Source: Microcaldota archaeon
GTDB lineage: Archaea > Micrarchaeota > Micrarchaeia > Anstonellales > Anstonellaceae
Direction of reading: 5' to 3'
NCBI GenBank assembly: GCA_026396415.1
Contig: JAPLWX010000004.1
Span: 1-63,176 of the forward strand
Length of the DNA stretch: 63,176 nt
Numbering within the stretch: position 1 is the first letter of the stretch; each line of letters opens with the position of its first letter. Positions 42,345-50,052 of this stretch are shown one piece after another. The position numbers were made by a program, and so were the translations under genes. The notes below the pieces were generated by a model. That model was not told the DNA's origin, searched no databases, and was given only the letters and a program-made list of their open reading frames with translations.

Positions 42345-43127
42345 CTACCCTTTCGATTCTATGTAGCCCTCTGTCACGAGCTTGTTCAGCATCTGCTCCA
42401 CGCGGTTCTCCGGGACGTTGTAGACCTTCGAGAAGTCCGCGATGTTTATCTCGCCCTTGTGCTCCGAGAGCCACTCCTGTATCTTGAGCGCAAGCACGGG
42501 GTCGGAGAACGTCTCAAGCGAGCGGAGCTTGAGCGTGAGCTCGTCGTTCTTGTTTTTCAGCTCGAAGTTCTCCTTGGAAAGCGACGTGCTTTTGTCGTTT
42601 GCATCGCGCAGTTTTTTCTGCATGGACGCTGATTCGGATTTTTGGCTGTCATACATCCCAAAGAGCTTGTCATACTCGACAGACGAGTACTCGGTCATGT
42701 CGGAAACCGCAGCCTCGAGAAGCTGGTAGATGTCCTGCATTTTCACGGCATAGCAGTCTTCGGTGATTGTGAGCAGGTTGAGGAAATGGCGCAGCACCTC
42801 GATTCTCCGCCTTTTCGGGCTGGTGTTCGGCATGCAGGTGTATTTTGCCTCGATGGAGCCTGGAAGGAAGGAGACCACGGAGAACAGGAACGGGTTTTTC
42901 TGGATGTCGCGGGACTCCACATTGAGGACGAGCAGCGCATCCTTGTCCGTGCTCATCTCAAGAAAGGAAAGCTCTGACAGGCGCTGGGAAATGTCGGCAG
43001 GCGTTTTCACCCTTTTTGCCGCAATGCGAAAGCCGCTCACAGTGGGCACGGTGGGCATTGACGCGGCTGCTGGCGATGAGGGCGTGGCGCCCCGTGAAGT
43101 GGTTTGCGGAGTGTTCGGCAATGCCAT
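42345..43127 (-). CDS. coiled-coil protein with C-terminal winged helix
   Basis: 260 residues: a Pro/Thr/Ser-rich N-terminus, an alpha/beta domain (about 40-115), a coiled coil (about 150-205, rich in Lys/Ser/Glu), and a winged-helix end (INIADFSKVYNVPENRVEQMLNKL...). Cytoplasmic. It is spaced 24 bp from the large membrane protein gene and 14 bp from the upstream gene, so it belongs to the cluster. It may be an adaptor. Confidence 0.6.
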   Translation of the reverse strand: MALPNTPQTTSRGATPSSPAAASMPTVPTVSGFRIAAKRVKTPADISQRLSELSFLEMSTDKDALLVLNVESRDIQKNPFLFSVVSFLPGSIEAKYTCMPNTSPKRRRIEVLRHFLNLLTITEDCYAVKMQDIYQLLEAAVSDMTEYSSVEYDKLFGMYDSQKSESASMQKKLRDANDKSTSLSKENFELKNKNDELTLKLRSLETFSDPVLALKIQEWLSEHKGEINIADFSKVYNVPENRVEQMLNKLVTEGYIESKG

Positions 43128-43141
43128 GGCAAAACCCTAAC

Positions 43142-43666
43142 TCACTTTTTTTTCTTCCCAGGATTCGGCTTTTTCATCGCTTTTTTGCCTGCCGCTTTTT
43201 TCCATCTCTTCCTTATCCTGTGGAAAGCGTTGCCCACATTCCTCTCAATCTTGTCAAGCTTCTGCATCTTTGACGGCTTGGAGGGCACGGTAGCGGAAGC
43301 AGCCTTTGCCGCCCCTGCCTCAAGCGCGGGCGTGTGAGATGTGAGGACGGGCATGAACACCAGGATGGCGGCAAAAAGCAGGCCCACCAGCACGGCATAG
43401 GCGGAAAAGCCCGTTGTGAACACAGGCAGGAAGACCAGGAGGACCAGCACAATGCCCGCAACCACCATGTACACCGCAAGGTTGCGCTCATACGCCTGCC
43501 TTTTCTTCCTGTGGGCTTCCAGGTCATTTTCACAGACCACAAGCTCGTTGTTCTTCGCAATGCGGAGATACCGCTTGGCCCGCCTTATGGAGCGTATGAC
43601 CGCGTCGTCGGCAACCGCATGCCCCTGCTTCACTTCCTGACTGCATATTATGCAAACCTTCGCCAT
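43142..43666 (-). CDS. zinc-knuckle protein with two membrane helices
   Basis: 174 residues from Met at 43666. The N-terminus has CIICSQEVKQGH and a later Cys (VVCEND), suggesting a metal-binding knuckle. Two helices (AVYMVVAGIVLVLLVFLPVF; AVLVGLLFAAILVFMPVL) form a hairpin, and the C-terminal 50 residues are extremely basic (ending GKKKK). Part of the VirB4-type cluster; the basic tail may contact nucleic acid or lipids. Confidence 0.6.
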   Translation of the reverse strand: MAKVCIICSQEVKQGHAVADDAVIRSIRRAKRYLRIAKNNELVVCENDLEAHRKKRQAYERNLAVYMVVAGIVLVLLVFLPVFTTGFSAYAVLVGLLFAAILVFMPVLTSHTPALEAGAAKAASATVPSKPSKMQKLDKIERNVGNAFHRIRKRWKKAAGKKAMKKPNPGKKKK

Positions 43667-43682
43667 TTTTACCACCTTTTGA

Positions 43683-43979
43683 CTATGCCAGCACCACCTG
43701 CGTTATCTCACGGTTGCTCACCCCCAGGCGGGTGAAATCGGCCTTGGAAAAAACATTGATGAGCGTGCTTTCGTCCACGCCGATGTCATGGAGGAACGCG
43801 GAAACCTCCGCCCTCTGCACGCCGTAGCGCTCAAGCATTATCACGAAGGAAATGACGTCTATGTGCCTGTTGTTCTTGTCGAACACCGATGTGATGTCAG
43901 CCACGCGGAGCTCATCCAGCCTGAATGCGCGCAGCCGGCGCCTCAGTTCGTCTTTCGGGAAGAAAAGTGTCCGTGCCAT
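43683..43979 (-). CDS. stand-alone copy of the VirB4-like ATPase C-terminal domain
   Basis: About 98 residues from Met at 43979. It aligns along its whole length with the last 100 residues of the adjacent ATPase: FPKDELRRRLRAF against FEKDELKKKLRAY, ISFVIMLERYGVQR against ASFVVLLTRYGIAR, and DESTLINVFSKAD against EDSTVVNVLAKAD. This is a tandem domain duplication that became a separate gene. It could compete with or regulate the ATPase. Confidence 0.75.
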   Translation of the reverse strand: MARTLFFPKDELRRRLRAFRLDELRVADITSVFDKNNRHIDVISFVIMLERYGVQRAEVSAFLHDIGVDESTLINVFSKADFTRLGVSNREITQVVLA

Positions 43980-44027
43980 GCCAATCCATCCTTTCATTGC
44001 CCGGGATTGCCGCCCGGGCGATTGCAT

Positions 44028-45644
44028 TCATCCGCTCTCTGGGTTGATGTTGCCCTTCTGAGAGGGCGCCTGCGCGTTTGATATGAATTCCGTTATGTCG
44101 TCGTCGCCAAGCTCCATCTCAAGCTCGTCCGCCTTGGCAAGCACATTGACGACCGTGCTGTCCTCGAGCCCGAGCTCCTTGAGGAAATTGCCGATGTTGC
44201 CCCTTGCAATGCCATAGCGCGTGAGGAGCACCACGAACGAGGCGATTTCCATGCGCCTGCCCTTCTTGGAGAAAAGCGCGACCACCTCGTCGGACTGCTC
44301 CTCGTTCATGCCATATGCGCGCAGCTTCTTCTTCAGCTCGTCCTTCTCGAACGAAGTCGAGCGCGCCACGCCCTCCATGGACATTTCCTCGCGGGTGAGC
44401 ACCCCTTCCATGTCGAGGAAGAACTCCTGCATGGGCTCCTCGCCCTCTATCTTGTCCAGCATGAAAGTCTCCGAGAAGTCCGCGGTGGTCTGGAACGCCA
44501 TGTTGACCGCTGCCTGCCCCACGCCAAGCTTTGCAATCTCGGCGCGCATGTAGTTCGAGAAGTTCAGCGTGGACTGCAGGTAGTCCAGGTAGCGCTCGAA
44601 CTTGACGCGCAGTATGAACGTGGTGCCCACGTTGGAGAAGATAGCCTCGGAAATGTCCGTCGGGTTCTGGGACGCGACGATGAGGCCGAACTGGTATTTC
44701 CTGCCCTCGCGCACAATCATGACGGCGTCCGAGTTGTCGTCCTTGGCTATCTTCCACGCCTCGTCCAGCACCACCAGGAGCTTGAGGCCCTTGGTGGAGG
44801 ACCAGCCCTCCTCGCGCATCTTCTCCTTGAGGAACTGCAGCATGGAAAGCGCGGCGAGGCCTCGGAATGTTTCATCCGGCAATCCTGACAGGTCAAGGTC
44901 CACCATTCCCGCGCGCGTGAGCTTCTCCAGGTCGATTGTGGACTGCTGGGCGAAGAAGTCCTCGCCCTCGCGCGTGAACTGCCTGAGGCGGTAAATCGCA
45001 TTCTCAAGCTCCGCGGGGAACTCGTAGGAGCCTGCCTCGCTCATCTCCTCCAAAAGCTTCTGCACGTCCTTGAGCGTGGGCGGCATGAGTGCCTTTCCCA
45101 GCCCGTCCACCTGGAGCTTGGAGTTGAGCTTGAATTTCGCGTTCACATACGACTTTTCAATCGCAAGCTCGGTGAGCCTGCGCTGCTCGGGGTAGCGGCT
45201 GATGTCGGTGAGGATGTCAAGCGTGCGCATTATCTGCTTTATCCTGTCGTTGGGCTTCATGCCCGCGACGTCAAGGAGGTTGATGGAGGAGCCCTTGCCA
45301 AGCGAGATGACCTTGCCGCCTGTCTGCTTCACCCAGTCCTTGTATTCCCCTGCCCAGTCGATGATGAACGAGTTGGTGCCCCAGACGAACGACGCGCGCG
45401 TGAGGAACGTCTTGACAAAATACGACTTTCCAGAGCCTGTAATCCCCACTATCGCGATGTGCGGGTTGGTGGTTTTCTGGAATGTCCAGTAGAACGGGAC
45501 GTGGAAGATTTTCGTCCTGCCTATGAAGATTGCGTTCGTGGGGTCTGCCATGAGCACCTCCTCGGGCGGCTCAGGGGGGCGCACGAAGAAGTTCCTTCTC
45601 GCCAGGTCGGTGTTGTCAAGCCCTGATATTTGCAGTCTTCCCAT
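44028..45644 (-). CDS. VirB4/HerA-type secretion ATPase
   Basis: About 538 residues. P-loop GITGSGKSYFV, a HerA-like NSFIIDWAGEYKDW segment, Walker B LLVVLDEAWKI, and ASQNPTDISE as sensor. The C-terminal 100 residues are a separate helical domain duplicated in the next gene. Such ATPases power conjugation, type IV secretion or pilus-like machines. The N-terminal VirB4-specific domain is short here and may be supplied by the upstream 269-residue membrane protein. GTG at 45653 or ATG at 45644 (GGGTAAGTG upstream) are the candidate starts. Confidence 0.85.
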   Translation of the reverse strand: MGRLQISGLDNTDLARRNFFVRPPEPPEEVLMADPTNAIFIGRTKIFHVPFYWTFQKTTNPHIAIVGITGSGKSYFVKTFLTRASFVWGTNSFIIDWAGEYKDWVKQTGGKVISLGKGSSINLLDVAGMKPNDRIKQIMRTLDILTDISRYPEQRRLTELAIEKSYVNAKFKLNSKLQVDGLGKALMPPTLKDVQKLLEEMSEAGSYEFPAELENAIYRLRQFTREGEDFFAQQSTIDLEKLTRAGMVDLDLSGLPDETFRGLAALSMLQFLKEKMREEGWSSTKGLKLLVVLDEAWKIAKDDNSDAVMIVREGRKYQFGLIVASQNPTDISEAIFSNVGTTFILRVKFERYLDYLQSTLNFSNYMRAEIAKLGVGQAAVNMAFQTTADFSETFMLDKIEGEEPMQEFFLDMEGVLTREEMSMEGVARSTSFEKDELKKKLRAYGMNEEQSDEVVALFSKKGRRMEIASFVVLLTRYGIARGNIGNFLKELGLEDSTVVNVLAKADELEMELGDDDITEFISNAQAPSQKGNINPESG

Positions 45645-45699
45645 GGAAATCACTTACCCAAGCCGCGCCAAGATAGCGCGGCTGCACGCTGCATCGCCA

Positions 45700-45810
45700 T
45701 CGCCTGCTGCCATGCGCAATCAGGCGCCTTCTCCGCCTGCCGCCATGCGCCAAATCACCATGCGCAATCAGGCGCCGTCTCCGCCCGCTGCCATGCGCAA
45801 TCAGGCGCGT
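45700..45810. repeat. short GC-rich repeats between two cluster genes
   Basis: Three perfect copies of CATGCGCAATCAGGCGC (45711, 45759, 45792) with related spacers, plus a partial copy near 45742. They lie in the 180-bp gap upstream of the ATPase, so they may affect its expression. Spacing is irregular, so this is not a CRISPR array. Confidence 0.7.
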
Positions 45811-45825
45811 TCCCCATTGCCACTT

Positions 45826-46635
45826 CTAAATCACAGACTGCACAAGCTCGGAGGGGGTGGGCGGAATCATCACTTCCCATTGGAAGCACCGCAGCATCTC
45901 ATCGCCGTTGAGCAGGTCGACTTGGACGTTGAGCGCGTTTGAGATAGTGGCGCGAAGCTCGTTTGCCTGCGAAGAGGCCGCTGCGGCGGCGGCTTCCTTG
46001 CTCACGCCCACGGCGGTCGTCATGATGTAGGAGACCAGCCCCATGGGCTTGATGCCGCGCGTGAGCTTGTTTATCTGGTTTTCCCACATCGCGACTTCCT
46101 TCTCATACCTGTCCATCCTGAGCACGTCCGGGTCTGGCTTGTCGCGCTCGCGCGCAAGCCGCAATTGCGCCTCGGCGTGCTTGGTCTCTATCCTGCTCCT
46201 GTGGTCCGAGATATCCTTTATGTACACCATGATTGCGAATTTCGTGACGTATTTCACCGATGATATCGCGCGCTCGAAGTATTCCGAATAGACGATGTTT
46301 TCCTCCGTCGATTTTTCGGCAGCCGACTCGTAAATCCTCACGCCCAAGTACTTTGACGCATAATACACGCCGCCCACGTTCTTCAGGACCACGTCGTTCG
46401 ACGCCGGCACCTCGAAACCGCCCTCCATGAGCTGGACGACATTGGCGCGCTGGAGCATGAGTGGCACCAGCACGTAGCCGTACTTGTAGAATGCCACCGC
46501 GCCTATTGCCCCGACAAGGCAGAGCACGCCGGAAATTATCGCGATTATGCCGTTTGACGCGCCCACGAAGGAGCCCATCGCGCCCACAAGCGCCATTGCC
46601 GCCGCCCCGTATGAAAAATATTTTACATCCACCAT
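45826..46635 (-). CDS. two-helix membrane protein, possible VirB3/VirB4-N equivalent
   Basis: 269 residues: two N-terminal helices (AAMALVGAMGSFVGASNGIIAIISGVLCLVGAIGAVAFYKYGYV) and a cytoplasmic alpha/beta domain with a charged helix (AQLRLARERDKPDPD). In type IV secretion systems a small two-helix protein (VirB3) and the VirB4 N-terminal domain precede the ATPase, and this gene occupies that place. CTTATAAGG about 28 bp upstream suggests a leaderless start. First gene of the cluster. Confidence 0.55.
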   Translation of the reverse strand: MVDVKYFSYGAAAMALVGAMGSFVGASNGIIAIISGVLCLVGAIGAVAFYKYGYVLVPLMLQRANVVQLMEGGFEVPASNDVVLKNVGGVYYASKYLGVRIYESAAEKSTEENIVYSEYFERAISSVKYVTKFAIMVYIKDISDHRSRIETKHAEAQLRLARERDKPDPDVLRMDRYEKEVAMWENQINKLTRGIKPMGLVSYIMTTAVGVSKEAAAAAASSQANELRATISNALNVQVDLLNGDEMLRCFQWEVMIPPTPSELVQSVI

Positions 46636-46794
46636 GCACTCACGCGCTTAATTCTCCAAGCTTCCTTATAAGGCTTGCGAAAGGCTCCGAGGGCTATCCG
46701 AGGAGCGGTTTGCAAAAGAGGGCAGGCGCGCAGCGAGGGCTGGCAAAAATGGCTTCTGCATCAAAGAGGCACTTTCGCGCGCCAGGCAAGCCCC
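46636..46794. other. intergenic region with inverted repeats
   Basis: Holds the TATA box of the 269-residue protein gene (about 46659-46667) and inverted repeats such as GCTCC-GAGGGCTATCC-GAGGAGC and CAAGCC-CCTTA-GGCTTG near the end of the next gene. No ORF. Confidence 0.4.
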
Positions 46795-47373
46795 TTAGGC
46801 TTGCGCGCGCTTTGCGCGCATCTTTTCAAGAACTTCGGGCGTTAGCTTGGAGAGATCTGCTGGAAAATCCACACCGAAGCACCTGTATATGATGATGAGA
46901 ATGTCTCTTCTAAAGAAGAAGTTGTCTCTCGCAGCATCTGTTTCGCGCTGCCCATTGGTTAACCTTCGGTCAATTTCTGCCATATACTTGTAGCCCTTTT
47001 TCCCATGCATCTTTACCTCAGACTCAAATATCTCGGTCGCCGAGATGTGCCACGTTCTCCCGCTCTCGTTCATCCCAAACGCCCACCTTAGTTCCAGCTC
47101 ATTGCACTCTTTTGTGAAATCCAGGACAGCAACAATCGCGTTGTCCTTTGCCTTTGACAAATCGCAGGGCAATGTTATTGAGAGCTGGTGTTCCTTTGCT
47201 TTTCTTTCAATGTGCTCGAGCAGCGGGACGAGGAATAACGCCGTTGCCAATAAAGGCCTGCCTTCCCTGACAAGCTTGCGGAACTCTCCCGGATTTTCAA
47301 TGAGTTTTTGCCCTGGCCGTTCGGCAACCTGAGGCTGCGCTGGCAGCCTTTTCGTGAGCGAGAGTAAACGCAT
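46795..47373 (-). CDS. hypothetical protein, 192 aa
   Basis: A cytoplasmic alpha/beta protein with LPCDLSKAKDNAIVAVLDFTKECNELELRWAF and a helical C-terminus. AT-richer than its neighbours. No motif recognised and no obvious operon partner; the glycosyltransferase gene ends 34 bp upstream. Confidence 0.5.
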   Translation of the reverse strand: MRLLSLTKRLPAQPQVAERPGQKLIENPGEFRKLVREGRPLLATALFLVPLLEHIERKAKEHQLSITLPCDLSKAKDNAIVAVLDFTKECNELELRWAFGMNESGRTWHISATEIFESEVKMHGKKGYKYMAEIDRRLTNGQRETDAARDNFFFRRDILIIIYRCFGVDFPADLSKLTPEVLEKMRAKRAQA

Positions 47374-47406
47374 GATGATAAACAGCCGGAAAAAGAATAA
47401 AATACC

Positions 47407-48543
47407 CTACTCCAGCAGCCGCCTGTAAAGCCCCACCAGCCGCTCTGTGAGGCGCGGGATGGAATGCTCAAGCGCGGTCCGACGCGCGCCGGCTGCGAGC
47501 CACTTTTTCTCATCAATGCACATGAGCAGCTTTTCCGCGCAGTCCTCCTCGTCCTCGAAAAAGAGATGGCCGTTCTTCCCCTCGCGCACCAGCTCCTCCA
47601 TTGCGGTGCCTTCCAGCACTGCAGCAGGCTTGCCGCACGCGAACGCCTCCAGGAGGGTGAGGCCCTGCGTCTCGAACTTTGAGGTGAAAACGAACGCGTC
47701 GGCGGCATTGTAGTAGTCGATGAGCTTTTCCTTTGCAAGGATGAATCCCGTGAAGTGGAACTTGCGCGCAACATCCATGCGCGCAGCCTCGAGCTTGAGA
47801 TGGTCAAGGTAAGGCCCCTTGCCCACGATGAGGAATTTCACGCGCGGGTCGCGCACCTTTTTTGCCGCGCGCAATATGAAATCATAGTTTTTCTCCTTCA
47901 CCACCCTGCCCACTGAAAGCACCAGCTTGTCCGCCTTGCCATACCCAAGCTCGCGCCTCACTTGCGCTCCGCCTGATGGCTTTGGCTTGAAGCGGAGGGT
48001 ATCCACAGGCGAGGGCAGTACCTCGGACTCAATGCCATGGCGCGCCAGGCGCGCTTTTGTGTGCCGGGATGGCGCAGTCACCAGGTCATAGTGCGAGTAC
48101 AGCCATTTCAGGTACGACCAGGCAATGTCCTTGCCAAACGCCTGCACCTGCCTGTTCTTGGAGAGATAGTGCACGCCGTCAGGCACCATGGTCTCCATGG
48201 ACGCCATGCATGGCAGGCGGCAGCGCCGTGCAAAGCTGTATGCAGCCACGCCCATGGACATCATTGCCTTGGAGTGCACCAGCTGTATCTTGTGCCTCTG
48301 CGCAGTCTTTGCGGAGATGGAGTATGGGAAAAGCACGGCGCGGTACTCGGGGTAGGGGGGGAATTTCACGGCTGAAAACCTGAGGACCTCGTCGCCGGGC
48401 GCGTCCTTGTAGCCTGGCGCGTCAGGCGCGAACACCGCCCACTTGTGTCCCGCGGCCTCAAGCCCGCGCCTGTAGGCGAGAATGGAGCTGACCACGCCGT
48501 CGGTGTTTGGCAGGTAGCTGTCCGTGAAGAGCGCGGCTTTCAT
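47407..48543 (-). CDS. GT4-family glycosyltransferase
   Basis: 378 residues with the GT-B fold. The start MKAALFTDSYLPNTDGVVSSI is the acceptor-side signature. The donor side has VLSVGRVVKEKNYDFILRA, FLIVGKGP and the EX7E-type FVFTSKFETQGLTLLEAFACGKP. It resembles lipid-linked mannosyl- or glucosyltransferases (PimB/MgtA-like) and may build surface glycans or glycolipids, or the N-glycans used on sequon-rich surface proteins in this window. Retaining mechanism expected. Confidence 0.88.
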   Translation of the reverse strand: MKAALFTDSYLPNTDGVVSSILAYRRGLEAAGHKWAVFAPDAPGYKDAPGDEVLRFSAVKFPPYPEYRAVLFPYSISAKTAQRHKIQLVHSKAMMSMGVAAYSFARRCRLPCMASMETMVPDGVHYLSKNRQVQAFGKDIAWSYLKWLYSHYDLVTAPSRHTKARLARHGIESEVLPSPVDTLRFKPKPSGGAQVRRELGYGKADKLVLSVGRVVKEKNYDFILRAAKKVRDPRVKFLIVGKGPYLDHLKLEAARMDVARKFHFTGFILAKEKLIDYYNAADAFVFTSKFETQGLTLLEAFACGKPAAVLEGTAMEELVREGKNGHLFFEDEEDCAEKLLMCIDEKKWLAAGARRTALEHSIPRLTERLVGLYRRLLE

Positions 48544-48664
48544 AAGTGATAAAAACGCATCTGCCTCTTAAAAACCGTTGCCCTGCCGGGAAGGATGGCG
48601 GGTAGTAGACATAAACATACATTTTTAAACACTTATCCCAATAATGCATACATAAGATGATCAA
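48544..48664. other. divergent promoter region
   Basis: Contains an ATTTTTAAACAC box (about 48619-48630) for the plus-strand gene at 48665 and, on the minus strand, TTTTTAAGAGGC (about 48562-48573) for the glycosyltransferase. Confidence 0.45.
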
Positions 48665-49645
48665 ATGAACATGATTCAGCCAAACCAGCTTAGCCGCATT
48701 GCAATCGGAAAGGGAGGGGACCTCATAGTGGCAGGCATTGCCAAAATCACCCAGAAACACCCTTTATATGACAGGCTCGCAACGCCGCATTACCTGAATG
48801 AGAAGGCTCTTGCCAGCGCGGAGCTTTTTGATTCCAGGTTCGGGGCAGACCCCAGGTACGGGGAATTATTCACTGAAAAATATGCAGTCGCGGTTGAAAA
48901 GGCGGCACTCAAGATATGGGAAAGATTCCCAAGCATTACACCGGGCATGGGGATGAATTCTGCCATCCTGGACACGATTCGCGACTGGTTCGGCACAGGC
49001 ACAGAAAACCTGTGGAAAAACAGGAACCTGGAATATCTTGCGCTGTTCGACGTCTATTCGCGCCTGGGGGCAACGCCAACGCTTTCATTGGGCCGGAATT
49101 TCGACCTGCAGCTGGAAGTTGGCGGCAATGAATATGCCTATGATGACGATAAGGCGGCGTATGAGGGCAAACCGCGCGAGAAGCGCGCTTCGGCCAAGAC
49201 CCCTGCGCAGGCATGCAGCCTGGTGCACCTGATTTTGGGGGACGAGGCGGAGGGACGGGCAAAAGAGGGGGATAAGAAATATGAGCCCCGGGTCTGGAAA
49301 GGGGCGATGGCAGACGCAATCAAGCATTACGAGGAAGCGGTGGCGTTGGACATCGGAAGCGCGCTTGCAATCGACTGCCTTTCGGACGCATATGCCAAAA
49401 CGAGGCAGTTTTGCAAGGCATCGGACCTTTGGATGAGGGCATTTGAGGCTGCGCAAAACATATCTACCAAGGATGCATATGCCCTGGTATGGTCTGACAT
49501 CGCAATCCACTCGAATGATGCCAAGAGGATGATTGGCGCGCTTCGCGCAATCGAGGAATTTTGTTCATCCAGCAAGCAGTGCGAGAATGCCGGGAAGGCC
49601 GCAGGCGAGCTTCGCGCGGCTTTAGCAGATGCGCTCGGATCGTGA
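48665..49645 (+). CDS. helical repeat protein, 326 aa
   Basis: Mostly alpha-helical. The second half has TPR-like helix pairs (AIKHYEEAVALDIGSALAIDCLSDAYAKTRQFCKASDLWMRAFEAAQ). The first half is unfamiliar. No signal peptide. It starts MNMIQPNQLSR after a TATA-like box. Perhaps related in style to the transglutaminase-TPR protein but without its catalytic domain. Confidence 0.55.
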   Translation: MNMIQPNQLSRIAIGKGGDLIVAGIAKITQKHPLYDRLATPHYLNEKALASAELFDSRFGADPRYGELFTEKYAVAVEKAALKIWERFPSITPGMGMNSAILDTIRDWFGTGTENLWKNRNLEYLALFDVYSRLGATPTLSLGRNFDLQLEVGGNEYAYDDDKAAYEGKPREKRASAKTPAQACSLVHLILGDEAEGRAKEGDKKYEPRVWKGAMADAIKHYEEAVALDIGSALAIDCLSDAYAKTRQFCKASDLWMRAFEAAQNISTKDAYALVWSDIAIHSNDAKRMIGALRAIEEFCSSSKQCENAGKAAGELRAALADALGS

Positions 49646-49689
49646 GGCGGGAAGGAAGACTTAAAAACCGTTCGCTTTATACAAAAGCC

Positions 49690-49805
49690 TGTCAGCGGTC
49701 ATAGGAGAGGGGAAACACCCGAACCCATTCCGAACTCGGAAGTTAAGCCCTCTTACGATGTTGCCTGTACTGCGCTATGCGCGGGAACGCGCATTGCTGC
49801 TGACA
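49690..49805 (+). rRNA. rrf: 5S ribosomal RNA
   Basis: Contains the conserved GGGGAAACACCCGAACCCAT and CCGAACTCGGAAGTTAAGCC blocks. The ends TGTCAGC and GCTGACA pair. 116 nt. CTTAAAAACC at about 49657 is a plausible box A about 28 bp upstream. It stands alone, away from 16S and 23S genes in this window. Confidence 0.95.
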
Positions 49806-50020
49806 CAACAAACAAATCTCAGCGAGAGCTGGATTTGTTTGGCAGCGCAAGAGCGCTCAATCTACAAATCCGAGCGCAAGCGAGGATTTGGAGAGCAGCG
49901 TGCGAGGACGCACGCTCAACTCATAAAAATTAGCGGAAGCGCCGTCCCAGCAAGCAGGATGGGAGCGCTTCGCGCATTTTCCCGGAGCAAGCGCCGGGCG
50001 CATGTGGCGTGCGCCAACTA
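49806..50020. repeat. chain of nested hairpins downstream of 5S rRNA
   Basis: AACAAATC (49811) pairs with GATTTGTT (49832-49839) around CAGC-GAGA-GCTG. CAAATCC (49865) pairs with GGATTTG (49884-49890) around a GCG-rich inner stem. AGCGTGCG-AGGA-CGCACGCT and TCCCA...TGGGA follow, then GC-rich pairs up to the AMP phosphorylase promoter. No ORF is credible. It could be a structured RNA co-transcribed with 5S, or stacked copies of the hairpins seen elsewhere. Confidence 0.7.
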
Positions 50021-50052
50021 CAATTATAAATTTGACAACCGATTTCCCAGCC

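Noticed and set aside
45700-45810. Possible CRISPR array
   Set aside because: Copies are only 17 bp, irregularly spaced with related spacers, and no cas genes are nearby.
45523-45942. Plus-strand ORF with MRNQAPSPPAA repeats
   Set aside because: The repeats come from the intergenic 17-mers, and both ends of the ORF are antisense to genes of the secretion cluster.
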